32,720 nt of DNA from Methanobrevibacter sp. (lineage in GTDB: Archaea > Methanobacteriota > Methanobacteria > Methanobacteriales > Methanobacteriaceae), in contig JAFUCN010000082.1 in NCBI GenBank assembly GCA_017459665.1, forward strand, positions 1-32,720, read 5' to 3'. Below the pieces are notes generated by a model that saw nothing but the letters and a program-made list of their open reading frames with translations, was not told the DNA's origin and searched no databases. The position numbers and the translations under genes were made by a program. This document shows, piece by piece, positions 24,853 through 32,720 of this stretch (the first letter of the stretch is position 1; every line of letters starts with the position of its first letter).

Positions 24853-27114
24853 ATGAAAACTAAATGTCCGAAATGTAAAGGAATAGGTTCTGTTGTAGTG
24901 GACTACAAGGAATGTGATGCCTGTGGTGGAACAGGCTATGAAGATGATGCTTTTGATATTGGAAATCATTTTAAAGGTGTTAACAGTAATGCAAGAGCAA
25001 AATTTGACCTAGGAGGAGAAGAGGATATTCCATGTGAAGTATGTAATGGGAAAGGACAGGTTGAAGTTTTTGATGAATGTCCTAACTGTCAGGGAACCGG
25101 TCAGATTAATGTCTGCAGAGATTGTGGTAAACTAATCAGCGAAGAACATGATTTGTGTGATGACTGTAAGGAAAAAAGAAAGGTTGAAAAAATGAAGCAC
25201 GACGAATTTGAAGCTCGCCAAAGGCAAGCCCGTGATGTATATGTTTTAGATGATATATGTCAGATGAGAGACATTGACAAGGATAAATTATACAAGGGTA
25301 AAATTACAAGAATTGAAAAGTATGGTGCTTTTGTTACATTAAACAATAACGTTTGGGGACTTATGAGGGGTGATGTCTCTGAATATAAGGTTGGAGATGA
25401 AATTATTGTATTTATTACATCTATAAAATCAAGAGAGGGAAAAATAGATTTTGCTCCGGCTTATGTTGATGCTTATAATCTCAAAAGATTAACAAAATCA
25501 ATTCCAAGAACTCTTATCAATCAGCTTGAAGAGAAAAAAGGTAAAATTGTTAGAATTGACGGTCTGGTTCAACAGGTTCAGCAGACTTCAGGTCCGACAA
25601 TTTTCATGATCAGTGATGAAAGCGGCATAACTGAAATTGCTGCTTTTGATAAGGCGGGAGAGAGGTCTTATCCTGAAATTGATGTTGATGATGCCGTTCA
25701 GGTCATTGGTGAAGTCAACGAACATAGTGGAAAGACACAGATTGAAGCATCTTCAATGATAAAACTAGGTGCCGAAAACACAGCCAAGTTATATAAATTA
25801 ATCGATGATGTATTAAACCAAAGGGCAAAACCTCAAGAGGTCGATTTCTTTGTCAAAAGTGATGTTTTAAACAGACTTAAACCTAAGATGTATGAGGCCG
25901 CCCAAAAAATCAGAAGGGCAATACTTGACGGGAGAACAATTATACTCAGACACCACAATGATGCAGATGGAATCTGTTCTGGTGTGGCAATGGAAAAGGC
26001 AATTGTTCCATTAATAGAATATGCAAACCCAAGCAATGATGCTCAATATTATTATTTTAAAAGGTCACCTAGTAAAGCACCATTCTATGAACTTGAAGAT
26101 GTAGTAAAAGATTTATCTTTCGCTTTGGAAGATCAGGAAAGGCACGGTCAAAAGTTACCGTTAATTGTCCTTTTGGATAACGGTTCTACAGAAGAGGATA
26201 TTGTTGCACTTATGCAGGCAAAAATCTATGACATTGAAGTCGTTGTAATAGACCACCACTCTCCTGGTGAATTGTTGACAAAAGATGAAAGAGACGGGGA
26301 AATTTATGGTGCAACAGTTGCTGTTGATGAATATGTTGATACTCATGTAAATCCTTATCTTGTAGGAGGGGATTCACAGCTCACAGCAGGGGCATTGGCA
26401 AGTGAAGTAGCACACATTATCAATCCTGCAGTCAGCGATTTAATCAAACATCTGCCGGCAGTTGCAGCATTGGGAGACCGTGCAGAATGCGGTGAAGTTT
26501 ATCAGTATCTAGAATTGGCGGCTGAAAAAGGATTTACAAAAGAACATCTGGCAAAAATAGCCGAATGTGTTGATTTTGAAGCTTATTTCTTAAGATTCAT
26601 GAATGGTAGGGGAATAATGGATACCATTCTTGCTGTTGATAATTTGGATAAGCATGAAAAAATGATTGATGCATTATACAAGGAATATCAAAAAAGAGTT
26701 GATACTCAGCTTAAGGCAGCATTGCCGAACATTAAACAGACACAACTTGAAAACGGCATTTACTTTAATCTTATTGATGTTGAAAAATATGCACATAAAT
26801 TTACATTCCCTGCTCCAGGTAAAACCTGTGGATTTGTTCATGACAGAATCATTAAACAGTTAGGTGAAGACAAACCTATTGTTACATTAGGCCATGGACC
26901 TGACTTTGGAGTATTTAGAGCAACTGATGCCGTAAACGAACAGTATGGATTTAATGTAAATGATATAGTGAGTGTTATAGCACAAAGGGTTCCACAGGCG
27001 GGTGTTGATGGTGGAGGCCATGAATGTGCAGGTTCCATTAAATATATTGAAGGACTTGGAGAAGAAGTATTGTATAAAGTGGTTGAAGAAATTCAATCTT
27101 TATCTAAAAACTGA
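24853..27114 (+). CDS. Archaeal RecJ-like DHH phosphoesterase with DnaJ-type zinc finger
   Basis: 753 residues matching the archaea-specific RecJ-like family with a DnaJ-type zinc finger (COG1107). Order of parts: CxxCxGxG-type fingers (CPKCKGIG, CDACGGTG, CEVCNGKG, CPNCQGTG; residues 4-85) and a CRDCG/CDDC pair; an S1/OB domain at about 150-205 (KGKITRIEKYGAFVTL); a second OB-like nucleic-acid domain at about 225-300; then the DHH core with RHHNDADG (366-373) and IDHH (466-469), and the DHHA1 motif GGGHECAG starting near 720. The metal-binding Asp/His set is complete, so it is probably an active exonuclease or phosphodiesterase on DNA or RNA. GAGGT precedes the ATG. A zinc-ribbon protein gene follows five bases downstream. 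Confidence 0.9.
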   Translation: MKTKCPKCKGIGSVVVDYKECDACGGTGYEDDAFDIGNHFKGVNSNARAKFDLGGEEDIPCEVCNGKGQVEVFDECPNCQGTGQINVCRDCGKLISEEHDLCDDCKEKRKVEKMKHDEFEARQRQARDVYVLDDICQMRDIDKDKLYKGKITRIEKYGAFVTLNNNVWGLMRGDVSEYKVGDEIIVFITSIKSREGKIDFAPAYVDAYNLKRLTKSIPRTLINQLEEKKGKIVRIDGLVQQVQQTSGPTIFMISDESGITEIAAFDKAGERSYPEIDVDDAVQVIGEVNEHSGKTQIEASSMIKLGAENTAKLYKLIDDVLNQRAKPQEVDFFVKSDVLNRLKPKMYEAAQKIRRAILDGRTIILRHHNDADGICSGVAMEKAIVPLIEYANPSNDAQYYYFKRSPSKAPFYELEDVVKDLSFALEDQERHGQKLPLIVLLDNGSTEEDIVALMQAKIYDIEVVVIDHHSPGELLTKDERDGEIYGATVAVDEYVDTHVNPYLVGGDSQLTAGALASEVAHIINPAVSDLIKHLPAVAALGDRAECGEVYQYLELAAEKGFTKEHLAKIAECVDFEAYFLRFMNGRGIMDTILAVDNLDKHEKMIDALYKEYQKRVDTQLKAALPNIKQTQLENGIYFNLIDVEKYAHKFTFPAPGKTCGFVHDRIIKQLGEDKPIVTLGHGPDFGVFRATDAVNEQYGFNVNDIVSVIAQRVPQAGVDGGGHECAGSIKYIEGLGEEVLYKVVEEIQSLSKN

Positions 27115-27119
27115 TAGAA

Positions 27120-28007
27120 ATGGCTTTAGGAAATTATTGCAGTAAATGCGGTCATAGAATTCTACCAAATGAACCTTACTGTATTGGTTGTGGTGCTAAA
27201 ACAAGATATGATCCTACAAATGGGGGAAATGTTTTAGAACCTCCTATCCATAATATTGGTTTTTTTAATTTTGAAATTGATTTTTCACCATATATTGAAT
27301 CTAAACGTAAAGATTTTAAATATGATATCTGCTCCTGCGGATACTTAAATGATATTAACAATGAATTTTGTTATATATGTGGTGCCAAAAGGTCTACAAG
27401 CAGATTTTCAAGATTTTTCAAAGGCAAATCCAAGCCAAAGTTCTCAATGGATAATGTTCTATGTGAATGTGGTGCAATAAATTCCAAAGAAAATGTATTT
27501 TGTGAAATGTGTGGAAGGCAATTGCGTGAAGATGTAATACCACATGATGACAATTACAGTAATTTTAATCTTGAATTTAAGGATCCGATATTCTGCTTTT
27601 GCGGTGAAGAAAATGAAAAATTTTCTCAATTCTGTAAAAACTGCGGTTTGCCGGTGGCAAATTATGGTCAAATGAGCGATATTTCAATCTTATGTACATG
27701 TTCAAAAATTAATGAGGTTACATCTGACTTTTGTATAGAATGCGGAACAAATCTTAAAAGAGAAAATACAGTTATAACATGTGTTTGTGGTGAAAAGAAT
27801 CCAAACCATTCCAAATTTTGTCAAAATTGTGACAGACCTCTTAATCCTCAAAGAACTATTAAGACTAGAATCATATGTTCATGCGGTGAAATCTTAAGTT
27901 GGGACAGTGAATATTGTCACAACTGTGGGAGGAATGTTAAAAGAACTATTTATCGTAGGAATTCAGTGAACAATACTGTTAAAACAATTAAAAGTGTATT
28001 CAGGTAG
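27120..28007 (+). CDS. Seven-zinc-ribbon protein
   Basis: 295 residues built almost entirely of seven short zinc ribbons. The first is a conventional C-x2-C-x10-C-x2-C (C7, C10, C21, C24). The other six all have C-x-C-x10-C-x2-C with exactly ten residues between the pairs: CSCG/CYIC, CECG/CEMC, CFCG/CKNC, CTCS/CIEC, CVCG/CQNC and CSCG/CHNC. Linkers of 10-40 residues are charged or aromatic. A basic tail (RNVKRTIYRRNS onward) ends the protein. No signal peptide or membrane segment is present, so it is cytosolic. It starts five bases after the RecJ-like gene and is followed five bases later by a two-ribbon HExxH protein, implying an operon. A scaffold or nucleic-acid/protein-binding role is inferred only. 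Confidence 0.85.
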   Translation: MALGNYCSKCGHRILPNEPYCIGCGAKTRYDPTNGGNVLEPPIHNIGFFNFEIDFSPYIESKRKDFKYDICSCGYLNDINNEFCYICGAKRSTSRFSRFFKGKSKPKFSMDNVLCECGAINSKENVFCEMCGRQLREDVIPHDDNYSNFNLEFKDPIFCFCGEENEKFSQFCKNCGLPVANYGQMSDISILCTCSKINEVTSDFCIECGTNLKRENTVITCVCGEKNPNHSKFCQNCDRPLNPQRTIKTRIICSCGEILSWDSEYCHNCGRNVKRTIYRRNSVNNTVKTIKSVFR

Positions 28008-28012
28008 CTATT

Positions 28013-28984
28013 ATGAAGACTTGTGACATTTGCGGAACGTTAAATCTTAAGGAGAATAATTATTGTACTCATTGCGGCAACAAATTTATCATTGAACATG
28101 TCTGTCCTTATTGTGGTTATATAAATCAGAATTATGCCACTTACTGCCTTAAATGTGAAAAACAGATAAATCCGTTGACTATTGATGATTTTGACATATT
28201 AGTCAGCGAGTATAACGAAAACTTATTGTTAAATGCCAAAATAACTGATGAAGAATATAATGAAATTTTGTATAACATATTTAAAAGAGCAGATATTGTA
28301 GGATTTTATGGGGATACTGTCAAAAATAAAATTTTAAGTCTTGCAAGTGTCTTTACTGAATGCAAACCCAAATCAAGAGGTTATGAGAGAGGTTTTATTT
28401 TCCTTGACAATTGCATATATTATGATGACAGATTAGCTGATTCTGTTCAGATAGCCACTATTATTCATGAGTTGGCACATTACTTTTTAAATACGATAAT
28501 TGAGAATTTATTGTGCCATATTCTCAATGTCAGACCATCTCCAACACTGCAAAGTTTCATTTGGTATTTTCTAACACTTCCTGAACTTAAAATTATGAAT
28601 GAGTATTGTGCCCATACTGTTGAAGGTAGGTTTATCCCTCACGGTTATCAGAATTATGGTTCGTTCAATGCACTGGTTGGAGATACTGGTATTGACCAGG
28701 AGTCTTTGGATGGTATGATGGCTTTAGGCAATTCTTTTGCAAATGAAATCATTGTCTATTTGGAAAAATATATTGATGAAGGCTTGAGGCAGGATATTAA
28801 ATTGCAGTATAGCAAGGACCTAACTGACCCTAATTATGATTCAATTTTTATGGAAACGGATAATTGTTTTGATTTAGGTGTAAAAAATAGTGTTTTAATC
28901 AATGTTTTATATGATGTTTTAAAAGAAGTTTCAAATCAGGATGTTCGAAAGGAATTAGAAACTATAAGAGAAGGAATTGTTTAA
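28013..28984 (+). CDS. Zinc-ribbon protein with HExxH metallopeptidase-like domain
   Basis: 323 residues. Two N-terminal zinc ribbons (C4/C7-C18/C21 and C31/C34-C45/C48) precede a domain with HELAH at residues 152-156 (TIIHELAHYF) and a candidate third metal ligand Glu197 in MNEYCAH, 41 residues later, the layout of gluzincin peptidases. There is no signal peptide, so it would act in the cytosol. The gene follows the seven-ribbon gene by five bases, and both N termini are alike in style, suggesting partner proteins or a shared binding target with the ribbons as the targeting module. I do not recognise a named peptidase family; catalysis is inferred from the motif. It converges with the winged-helix gene, four bases away. 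Confidence 0.8.
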   Translation: MKTCDICGTLNLKENNYCTHCGNKFIIEHVCPYCGYINQNYATYCLKCEKQINPLTIDDFDILVSEYNENLLLNAKITDEEYNEILYNIFKRADIVGFYGDTVKNKILSLASVFTECKPKSRGYERGFIFLDNCIYYDDRLADSVQIATIIHELAHYFLNTIIENLLCHILNVRPSPTLQSFIWYFLTLPELKIMNEYCAHTVEGRFIPHGYQNYGSFNALVGDTGIDQESLDGMMALGNSFANEIIVYLEKYIDEGLRQDIKLQYSKDLTDPNYDSIFMETDNCFDLGVKNSVLINVLYDVLKEVSNQDVRKELETIREGIV

Positions 28985-28988
28985 AAAT

Positions 28989-29279
28989 TTATTCTTCTTT
29001 AACTTCTTTTTCCTTAATAGTTTCTAATACGTCTTTACCAGTATCGGTTAATCTGTATAATCTTCCTTTACGAGCTTCCTCATTTATGCATTCAACAATT
29101 TCTTTGCTTTTTAATTCACTTAGAACTTTTGAAATATGATTAGTTCTAATTCCACTGTCTTTTGCGATGTTTGTTGGTATTTTAACTTCATCCCCAATAG
29201 ATTTCAGTGTTTTTTCCCTGTATTTGGAGATTTGAACATAAGAAGTTAATTTCAAAAGCTCATCATTTTCTTTCGACAT
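28989..29279 (-). CDS. Winged-helix transcriptional regulator
   Basis: 96 residues. The segment VKIPTNIAKDSGIRTNHISK (about residues 33-52) is a helix-turn-helix, followed by VLSELKSKEIVECINEEARKG and the wing RLYRLTDTGKDVLE, the pattern of archaeal MarR/ArsR-like winged-helix proteins. The C terminus is charged (KEKEVKEE). No metal-binding cysteines are present. It is convergent with the zinc-ribbon metallopeptidase gene and divergent from the zinc-ribbon membrane protein gene; the 144-base spacer to that gene contains GTAACATGTTAT, a possible operator, so control of itself and of that neighbour is plausible. Confidence 0.82.
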   Translation of the reverse strand: MSKENDELLKLTSYVQISKYREKTLKSIGDEVKIPTNIAKDSGIRTNHISKVLSELKSKEIVECINEEARKGRLYRLTDTGKDVLETIKEKEVKEE

Positions 29280-29423
29280 AATAAACTATTATGTCTTTAA
29301 TACTATAAAATGTTTTGTAACATGTTATTATTTTGTTATAATTATATTAAACACCTTTTAAATCTATATAAATTGGATAAGCAAGTTATATATATTTTGT
29401 GTAAAAAAAATATAAATGATAAT

Positions 29424-30035
29424 ATGAAATGTGGTCAATGCGGTTTTGAAAATAATGACAAAGGTAAGTTTTGTACAAAATGCGGAAGTTCATTAACACA
29501 ACCAGTTGCAGAACCAGTTCCGAAATCCAATAATAATACTAAATATATAATAGTTGCATTGCTGGCAGTTATTATTGTACTTGTTGGATGCATTGGGTTT
29601 TTTGCAATGAATATGGATGCAAATCATGTGGACTCACAGGTTGATTCGGATAATCAGGTTGATGAGGCAGAGGAGGATGTCAGTACTGATGAAATTTCAT
29701 CTTCTCAAAGTCCGAAAACATCTCAGGTAAGTGAATCCAAGTCATGGGTGTCAATCGGAAGTTATTCCGGTTCTGGTTCGGGTTCAAAAACAATCAGCGT
29801 TCCTGATGGAACTATAAAAGTCAAACTTTCTGCATATCCTATTAAAAACTATGCTACAAATTATCTATATGTAACTGGCTCTAATGGTCAGTCAGGTGGT
29901 GTTGATTGGGGTTCTAAAAGTGCTGTTGAAACAAGATCAGACTCTTTTACTTATACTTCTTCATCATATGAGACATTCACTATTGAATATTACGAAACAG
30001 TTAGTTGGGAAGTTGAATTCTTTAGATATCAGTAA
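29424..30035 (+). CDS. Membrane protein with N-terminal zinc ribbon and extracytoplasmic beta domain
   Basis: 203 residues from ATG 29424. A zinc ribbon (MKCGQCGFENN...FCTKCG, C3/C6-C17/C20) is followed by a Pro/Asn linker, one membrane helix (about residues 41-63), a Ser/Asp/Glu-rich linker, and a C-terminal beta-rich domain of roughly 80 residues (from SWVSIGSYSGSGSGS). The ribbon should be cytosolic and the beta domain outside. An in-frame extension back to 29310 is rejected because a strong TATA element TTATATATAT (29386-29395) lies inside it, predicting a transcript beginning near 29415, just before this ATG. The architecture resembles zinc-ribbon membrane proteins common in methanogens; function unknown. 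Confidence 0.78.
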   Translation: MKCGQCGFENNDKGKFCTKCGSSLTQPVAEPVPKSNNNTKYIIVALLAVIIVLVGCIGFFAMNMDANHVDSQVDSDNQVDEAEEDVSTDEISSSQSPKTSQVSESKSWVSIGSYSGSGSGSKTISVPDGTIKVKLSAYPIKNYATNYLYVTGSNGQSGGVDWGSKSAVETRSDSFTYTSSSYETFTIEYYETVSWEVEFFRYQ

Positions 30036-30107
30036 GTGACTTATCAATCACTTACACATTTCGTTTTTCAATAAATTATTTAATATATAAAATTATAAAC
30101 TACTATT

Positions 30108-30818
30108 ATGTTTTTTGATTTAAATATTAATGGAAGCAATCTGGAATACAATTTAATCATGGCTAGAGAAGCTTCTAAATACGGTTGGGAGCATATTAAC
30201 TTTGCTTATAACCAAAACGATTTTTCAAAAGCTCTTGACTTAAAAGATGAACTGGAATCATCTTTAAGCGATGTAATTAGTTTTGATTATACTTTAGAGA
30301 TTAAATCATCAAACATAGATGAGATTAGAAAAAATGTAAATAGGTTTAGAAATAAGGCTTCCTGCATTTCTGTTGTTGGCGGGGAAATTAAGGTTAACAG
30401 AGCCTGTCTTGAAAATGTAAAAGTTGATGTTTTATCAAGACCTTATTTCAAAAGATTTGATGCAGGAATTAATCAGGTTCTTGCCCGTGAGGCTGTAAGG
30501 AATAATGTGGCTATTGAATTATGTTTTAAGGATATTTTAAAAAGTTATTTGTCTCACAGATCAAAAATCCTCTCAAATTTCAGGGACATTTATGCACTTT
30601 ATAGGAAATTTGATTTTCCTTTAATTTTATCATCAAGGGCTCAAAGCATATTTGACATCAGAACTACTCATGATTTCGTTGCCTTTTTCAAACAGACCGG
30701 GCTGACAGACGCTGAAATTGAAAAGTCATTCAATACTTCTTATAAAATTCTTGAATTTAATAATAATAGAGAAAATATGTTGTTTACAGGTGTCAGGAGG
30801 GTAGATGATGAGGCTTAA
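30108..30818 (+). CDS. rnp3: Ribonuclease P protein component 3 (Rpp30)
   Basis: 236 residues of the archaeal Rpp30 family, a TIM-barrel protein subunit of RNase P, which trims the 5' leader of pre-tRNAs. The N terminus MFFDLNINGS, the central SVVGGEIKVNRACLEN, VDVLSRP and GINQVLAREAVRNNVAIELCF, and the C-terminal SSRAQSIFDIRTTHDFVAF match the family. It works with Rnp2 (Pop5), encoded next with an 11-base overlap, the usual archaeal arrangement at the head of the exosome/proteasome superoperon. No strong ribosome binding site is seen and a TATA-like TTTAATATATAA lies about 25 bases before the ATG, so the mRNA may be almost leaderless. Confidence 0.94.
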   Translation: MFFDLNINGSNLEYNLIMAREASKYGWEHINFAYNQNDFSKALDLKDELESSLSDVISFDYTLEIKSSNIDEIRKNVNRFRNKASCISVVGGEIKVNRACLENVKVDVLSRPYFKRFDAGINQVLAREAVRNNVAIELCFKDILKSYLSHRSKILSNFRDIYALYRKFDFPLILSSRAQSIFDIRTTHDFVAFFKQTGLTDAEIEKSFNTSYKILEFNNNRENMLFTGVRRVDDEA

Positions 30819-31164
30819 AGTATTGCCACCGACACTTAGAAAAAATAACCGTTATCTGACTTTGGATATTAAAATTGTATCTCCAATTGATAAGGATGAT
30901 GTCGTTAATATTATATGGGATGCATGCATCCGTTTTCAGGGGGAATGTATGACTTCAAATTTTAATCTTTGGGTCATGAGATTTTATGAATGCGGTAAAA
31001 ATGATGGTTATTATTCTTATAAATCTATCGTAAGATGTCAAAGAGATTACGTTGAGGAAGTCAGAGCAGCTATTTCTCTTGTTAACAAATATGATGGTAA
31101 CAAACTGGCTGTTACTACTATCGGTTCTTCCGGTACAATTAAGGCATCTAAAAGATTCATTTAA
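30808..31164 (+). CDS. rnp2: Ribonuclease P protein component 2 (Pop5)
   Basis: 118 residues of the archaeal Pop5 family (MRLKVLPPTLRKNNRYL at the N terminus, VVNIIWDACIRFQGE, RFYECG and SIVRCQRDYVEEVRAAI further on). It binds the RNase P RNA catalytic core together with Rpp30. AGGAGG (30795-30800) lies seven bases before ATG 30808; the ATG one codon earlier (30805) has a spacing of only four, so I prefer the later one. It overlaps the end of rnp3. A 213-base spacer with its own promoters separates it from psmA. Confidence 0.94.
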   Translation: MRLKVLPPTLRKNNRYLTLDIKIVSPIDKDDVVNIIWDACIRFQGECMTSNFNLWVMRFYECGKNDGYYSYKSIVRCQRDYVEEVRAAISLVNKYDGNKLAVTTIGSSGTIKASKRFI

Positions 31165-31190
31165 TTACTTCTGGTTAGTTAAAAATAGAA

Positions 31191-31325
31191 AACTTTATAA
31201 ATAATTTATTTATATAAATATCAATTGGATTTATGGAAAAAAGAATAAAAAAATATTTTAATTAGCTACTATGTAGTGATTAAAATTAAAATTGCCTTTT
31301 CATGGAGATTTGGTTTTATTTTTTT
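31191..31325 (+). ncRNA. Possible small RNA or leader element between rnp2 and psmA
   Basis: TATA-like elements at 31193-31201 (TTTATAAAT) and 31208-31216 are followed by a strong hairpin at 31255-31286: arms ATTTTAAT and ATTAAAAT continue inward through UA/UG and CUAC/GUAG, giving about 14 bp with one bulged G and a UAU loop. A T-rich run (31314-31325) follows. A separate TATA-like TTTATAAAA near 31341 can serve psmA. No protein-coding frame longer than ten codons with a ribosome binding site fits. It may equally be a terminator or leader structure. Confidence 0.25.
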
Positions 31326-31377
31326 AGTAGTTGAATTTAAAATTTATAAAAAATGTTATTAAATGTGAGGTAATATT

Positions 31378-32154
31378 ATGCAACCTTTACAAAATGCTGG
31401 ATATGATAGGGCTATTACTGTATTTAGCCCAGATGGAAGACTTTTCCAAGTTGAATATGCAAGAGAAGCTGTTAAAAGAGGAACCACATCTATCGGTGTA
31501 AAAAGTTCCGAAGGAATTGTTTTGGCTGTCGATAAAAGAACTACTTCTAGTTTAGTTGAAGCATCATCTATCGAAAAGATATTTAAAATAGATGAGCATA
31601 TCGGAGCAGCTACTTCAGGTCTTGTTGCTGATGCAAGAGCATTGGTTGAAAGAGCAAGAGTTGAAGCACAAATTAATAAAATAACCTACAGCGAACCTAT
31701 TCGCGTAACAAGTCTTTCCAAAAAACTTTGTGACATGTTACAGATGTATACTCAAAACGGTGGAGTAAGACCATTCGGTTCTGCATTAATCATTGGAGGA
31801 GTATATAACGGCAAATGCAAACTATTCGAAACTGATCCTAGTGGAGCATTAATTGAATATAAAGCAACCGCTATCGGTTCTGGAAGGGCTGCTGCAATGG
31901 ATATTTTCGAAGAAAAATATCAAGATGATTTAACATTAGATGAAGCTATTAACTTGGCTTTAACTGCTATAAATGATGCAACCGATCATGAAACTACTTC
32001 CAATAATGTTGAAATCGCTGTAATTAAAATTGAAGATGAAAAATACGTAAAACTTTCTCAAGAAGAAGTGCAAAAATACATTGATGAAGTGCTTGTCCAA
32101 GAGGAAGAAGAAGCAGAAGAAGAATCTGATGATTCCGAAGAAGATGAAGAATAA
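31378..32154 (+). CDS. psmA: Proteasome alpha subunit
   Basis: 258 residues. It forms the outer rings of the 20S proteasome and its gate. The alpha-type signature [20 protein letters not shown] (residues 9-28) is complete, followed by [23 protein letters not shown] and later [14 protein letters not shown] and [14 protein letters not shown]. The very acidic C-terminal tail ([16 protein letters not shown]) is common in this order. GAGGT seven to eight bases upstream supports the ATG. It lies between the RNase P genes and SBDS, as in many archaea. Confidence 0.97.
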   Translation: MQPLQNAGYDRAITVFSPDGRLFQVEYAREAVKRGTTSIGVKSSEGIVLAVDKRTTSSLVEASSIEKIFKIDEHIGAATSGLVADARALVERARVEAQINKITYSEPIRVTSLSKKLCDMLQMYTQNGGVRPFGSALIIGGVYNGKCKLFETDPSGALIEYKATAIGSGRAAAMDIFEEKYQDDLTLDEAINLALTAINDATDHETTSNNVEIAVIKIEDEKYVKLSQEEVQKYIDEVLVQEEEEAEEESDDSEEDEE

Positions 32155-32186
32155 ATCTTTTTGATTATTAGTTAGGGGATATTTCA

Positions 32187-32720
32187 ATGGTAAACGTTGA
32201 TGAAGCTATTATTGCTAAATATGAGTACTGTGGTGAACACTTTGAAATATTGGTTGACCCTGATTTAGCAGCTGATTTTAGAAATCCTGATGGCCCGGAT
32301 GTTGCCATTGAAGATCTTTTAGCTGTTGAAGAAATATTCAAAGACTCCAAAAAAGGAGACAAGGCTTCTGATGAAGCTATGAATAAGATTTTTGAGACTA
32401 CTGACCCTATTGAAGTCTCTAAAATCATACTTGAAAAGGGTACTGTTCAATTAACTGCAGAGCAAAAAAGAAAAATGCAAGAGGATAAAAGGAAATTGGT
32501 TATAAATAAAATAGCTAAAGAAGCAGTTAACCCTCAAAATGGATTGCCTCATCCAGTTCAAAGAATTGAAAATGCATGTGATGAAGCAAAAGTCAAATTT
32601 GATCCGTTTACTTCAGTAGACCAACAAGTTCAGTCAGCTTTAAAAGCCATTAAACCACTTATTCCAATCAGGTTTGAAAAGGTTAAAGTTGCAGTCAGGC
32701 TCCCAGGTTCCGTTGCAGGT
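32187..32720 (+). CDS. Ribosome assembly factor SBDS, 3'-truncated by the window edge
   Basis: The first 178 codons of the archaeal SBDS (Sdo1) protein, which helps release an anti-association factor from the large ribosomal subunit. [20 protein letters not shown] begins the N-terminal SBDS domain; [19 protein letters not shown] and [18 protein letters not shown] are conserved; VRLPGSVAG lies at the window end, in the C-terminal part. Full-length archaeal members have about 230-235 residues. GGGGAT precedes the ATG. It follows psmA by 32 bases, and exosome genes are expected beyond the window. Confidence 0.95.
   Translation, partial: MVNVDEAIIAKYEYCGEHFEILVDPDLAADFRNPDGPDVAIEDLLAVEEIFKDSKKGDKASDEAMNKIFETTDPIEVSKIILEKGTVQLTAEQKRKMQEDKRKLVINKIAKEAVNPQNGLPHPVQRIENACDEAKVKFDPFTSVDQQVQSALKAIKPLIPIRFEKVKVAVRLPGSVAG

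Noticed and set aside
29319..29345. GTAACATGTTAT and GTTATAAT as further members of the sulfur operator set
   Set aside because: The arms do not match the ATAACA/TGTTAT palindrome fully and the site lies about 60 bases upstream of the TATA box rather than over the start; more likely a site for the adjacent winged-helix regulator, or chance.
29310..29423. N-terminal extension of the zinc-ribbon membrane protein by 38 residues
   Set aside because: A strong TATA element (29386-29395) lies inside it, and the zinc ribbon begins at the ATG at 29424.

Overview
The window looks like a chromosomal segment of a methanogenic archaeon of the order Methanobacteriales, most likely Methanobrevibacter. The reasons are the archaeal core genes (sn-glycerol-1-phosphate dehydrogenase, RNase P proteins Rnp2 and Rnp3, proteasome alpha, SBDS, archaeal PheT), strongly AT-rich spacers with TTTATATA-type TATA boxes, GGTGA/GGAG ribosome binding sites, and large secreted beta-helix adhesin-like proteins with signal peptides. 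The genus is inferred from gene content and style; no database search was possible.

Layout. 1-2013: the end of egsA, then a UPF0179 protein, rpiA and a small membrane protein, packed head to tail. 2070-6874: two adhesin-like genes, diverging from a 0.4 kb AT-rich spacer. 6930-13175: a YjbQ-family gene and a 46-aa TTG-start membrane peptide, then convergent pheT with a His-rich membrane protein, divergent valS, a strong orphan promoter feeding a roughly 100-nt inverted-repeat element, and a maltose-type acetyltransferase. 13229-15725: a dCMP deaminase-like gene, aroA and nth.

15726-24243 is a sulfur/cysteine/Fe-S block: cysK, cysE, an HTH regulator with a C-terminal four-Cys cluster, tRNA-Cys, cysS, metY, iscS, iscU and a superoxide reductase. 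A mini-cassette of three unknown small genes, one resembling SLATT/Pycsar-type membrane effectors, lies between cysS and metY. The promoters of cysK, cysE-regulator and metY all carry GTTAT/ATAAC inverted repeats just downstream of their TATA boxes, and metY has two tandem copies of this promoter-operator module. I read this as a small cysteine/methionine regulon whose repressor is probably the Cys-cluster regulator encoded with cysE. iscU carries an in-frame TGA before its third ligand cysteine, while the sequence after it is intact.

24328-30035: a single-pass membrane protein, a RecJ-like DHH protein with a DnaJ-type zinc finger, then a zinc-ribbon neighbourhood: a seven-ribbon protein with an unusual C-x-C-x10-C-x2-C repeat, a two-ribbon HExxH metallopeptidase-like protein, a convergent winged-helix regulator, and a membrane protein with one zinc ribbon. 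30108-32720 is the start of the conserved archaeal exosome/proteasome superoperon (rnp3, rnp2, psmA, SBDS), which runs off the window.

Most promising for new biology: the sulfur operator regulon, the zinc-ribbon array/metallopeptidase pair, the orphan promoter with terminal inverted repeat at 12.5 kb, the cassette at 19.7-20.6 kb, and the iscU stop codon.
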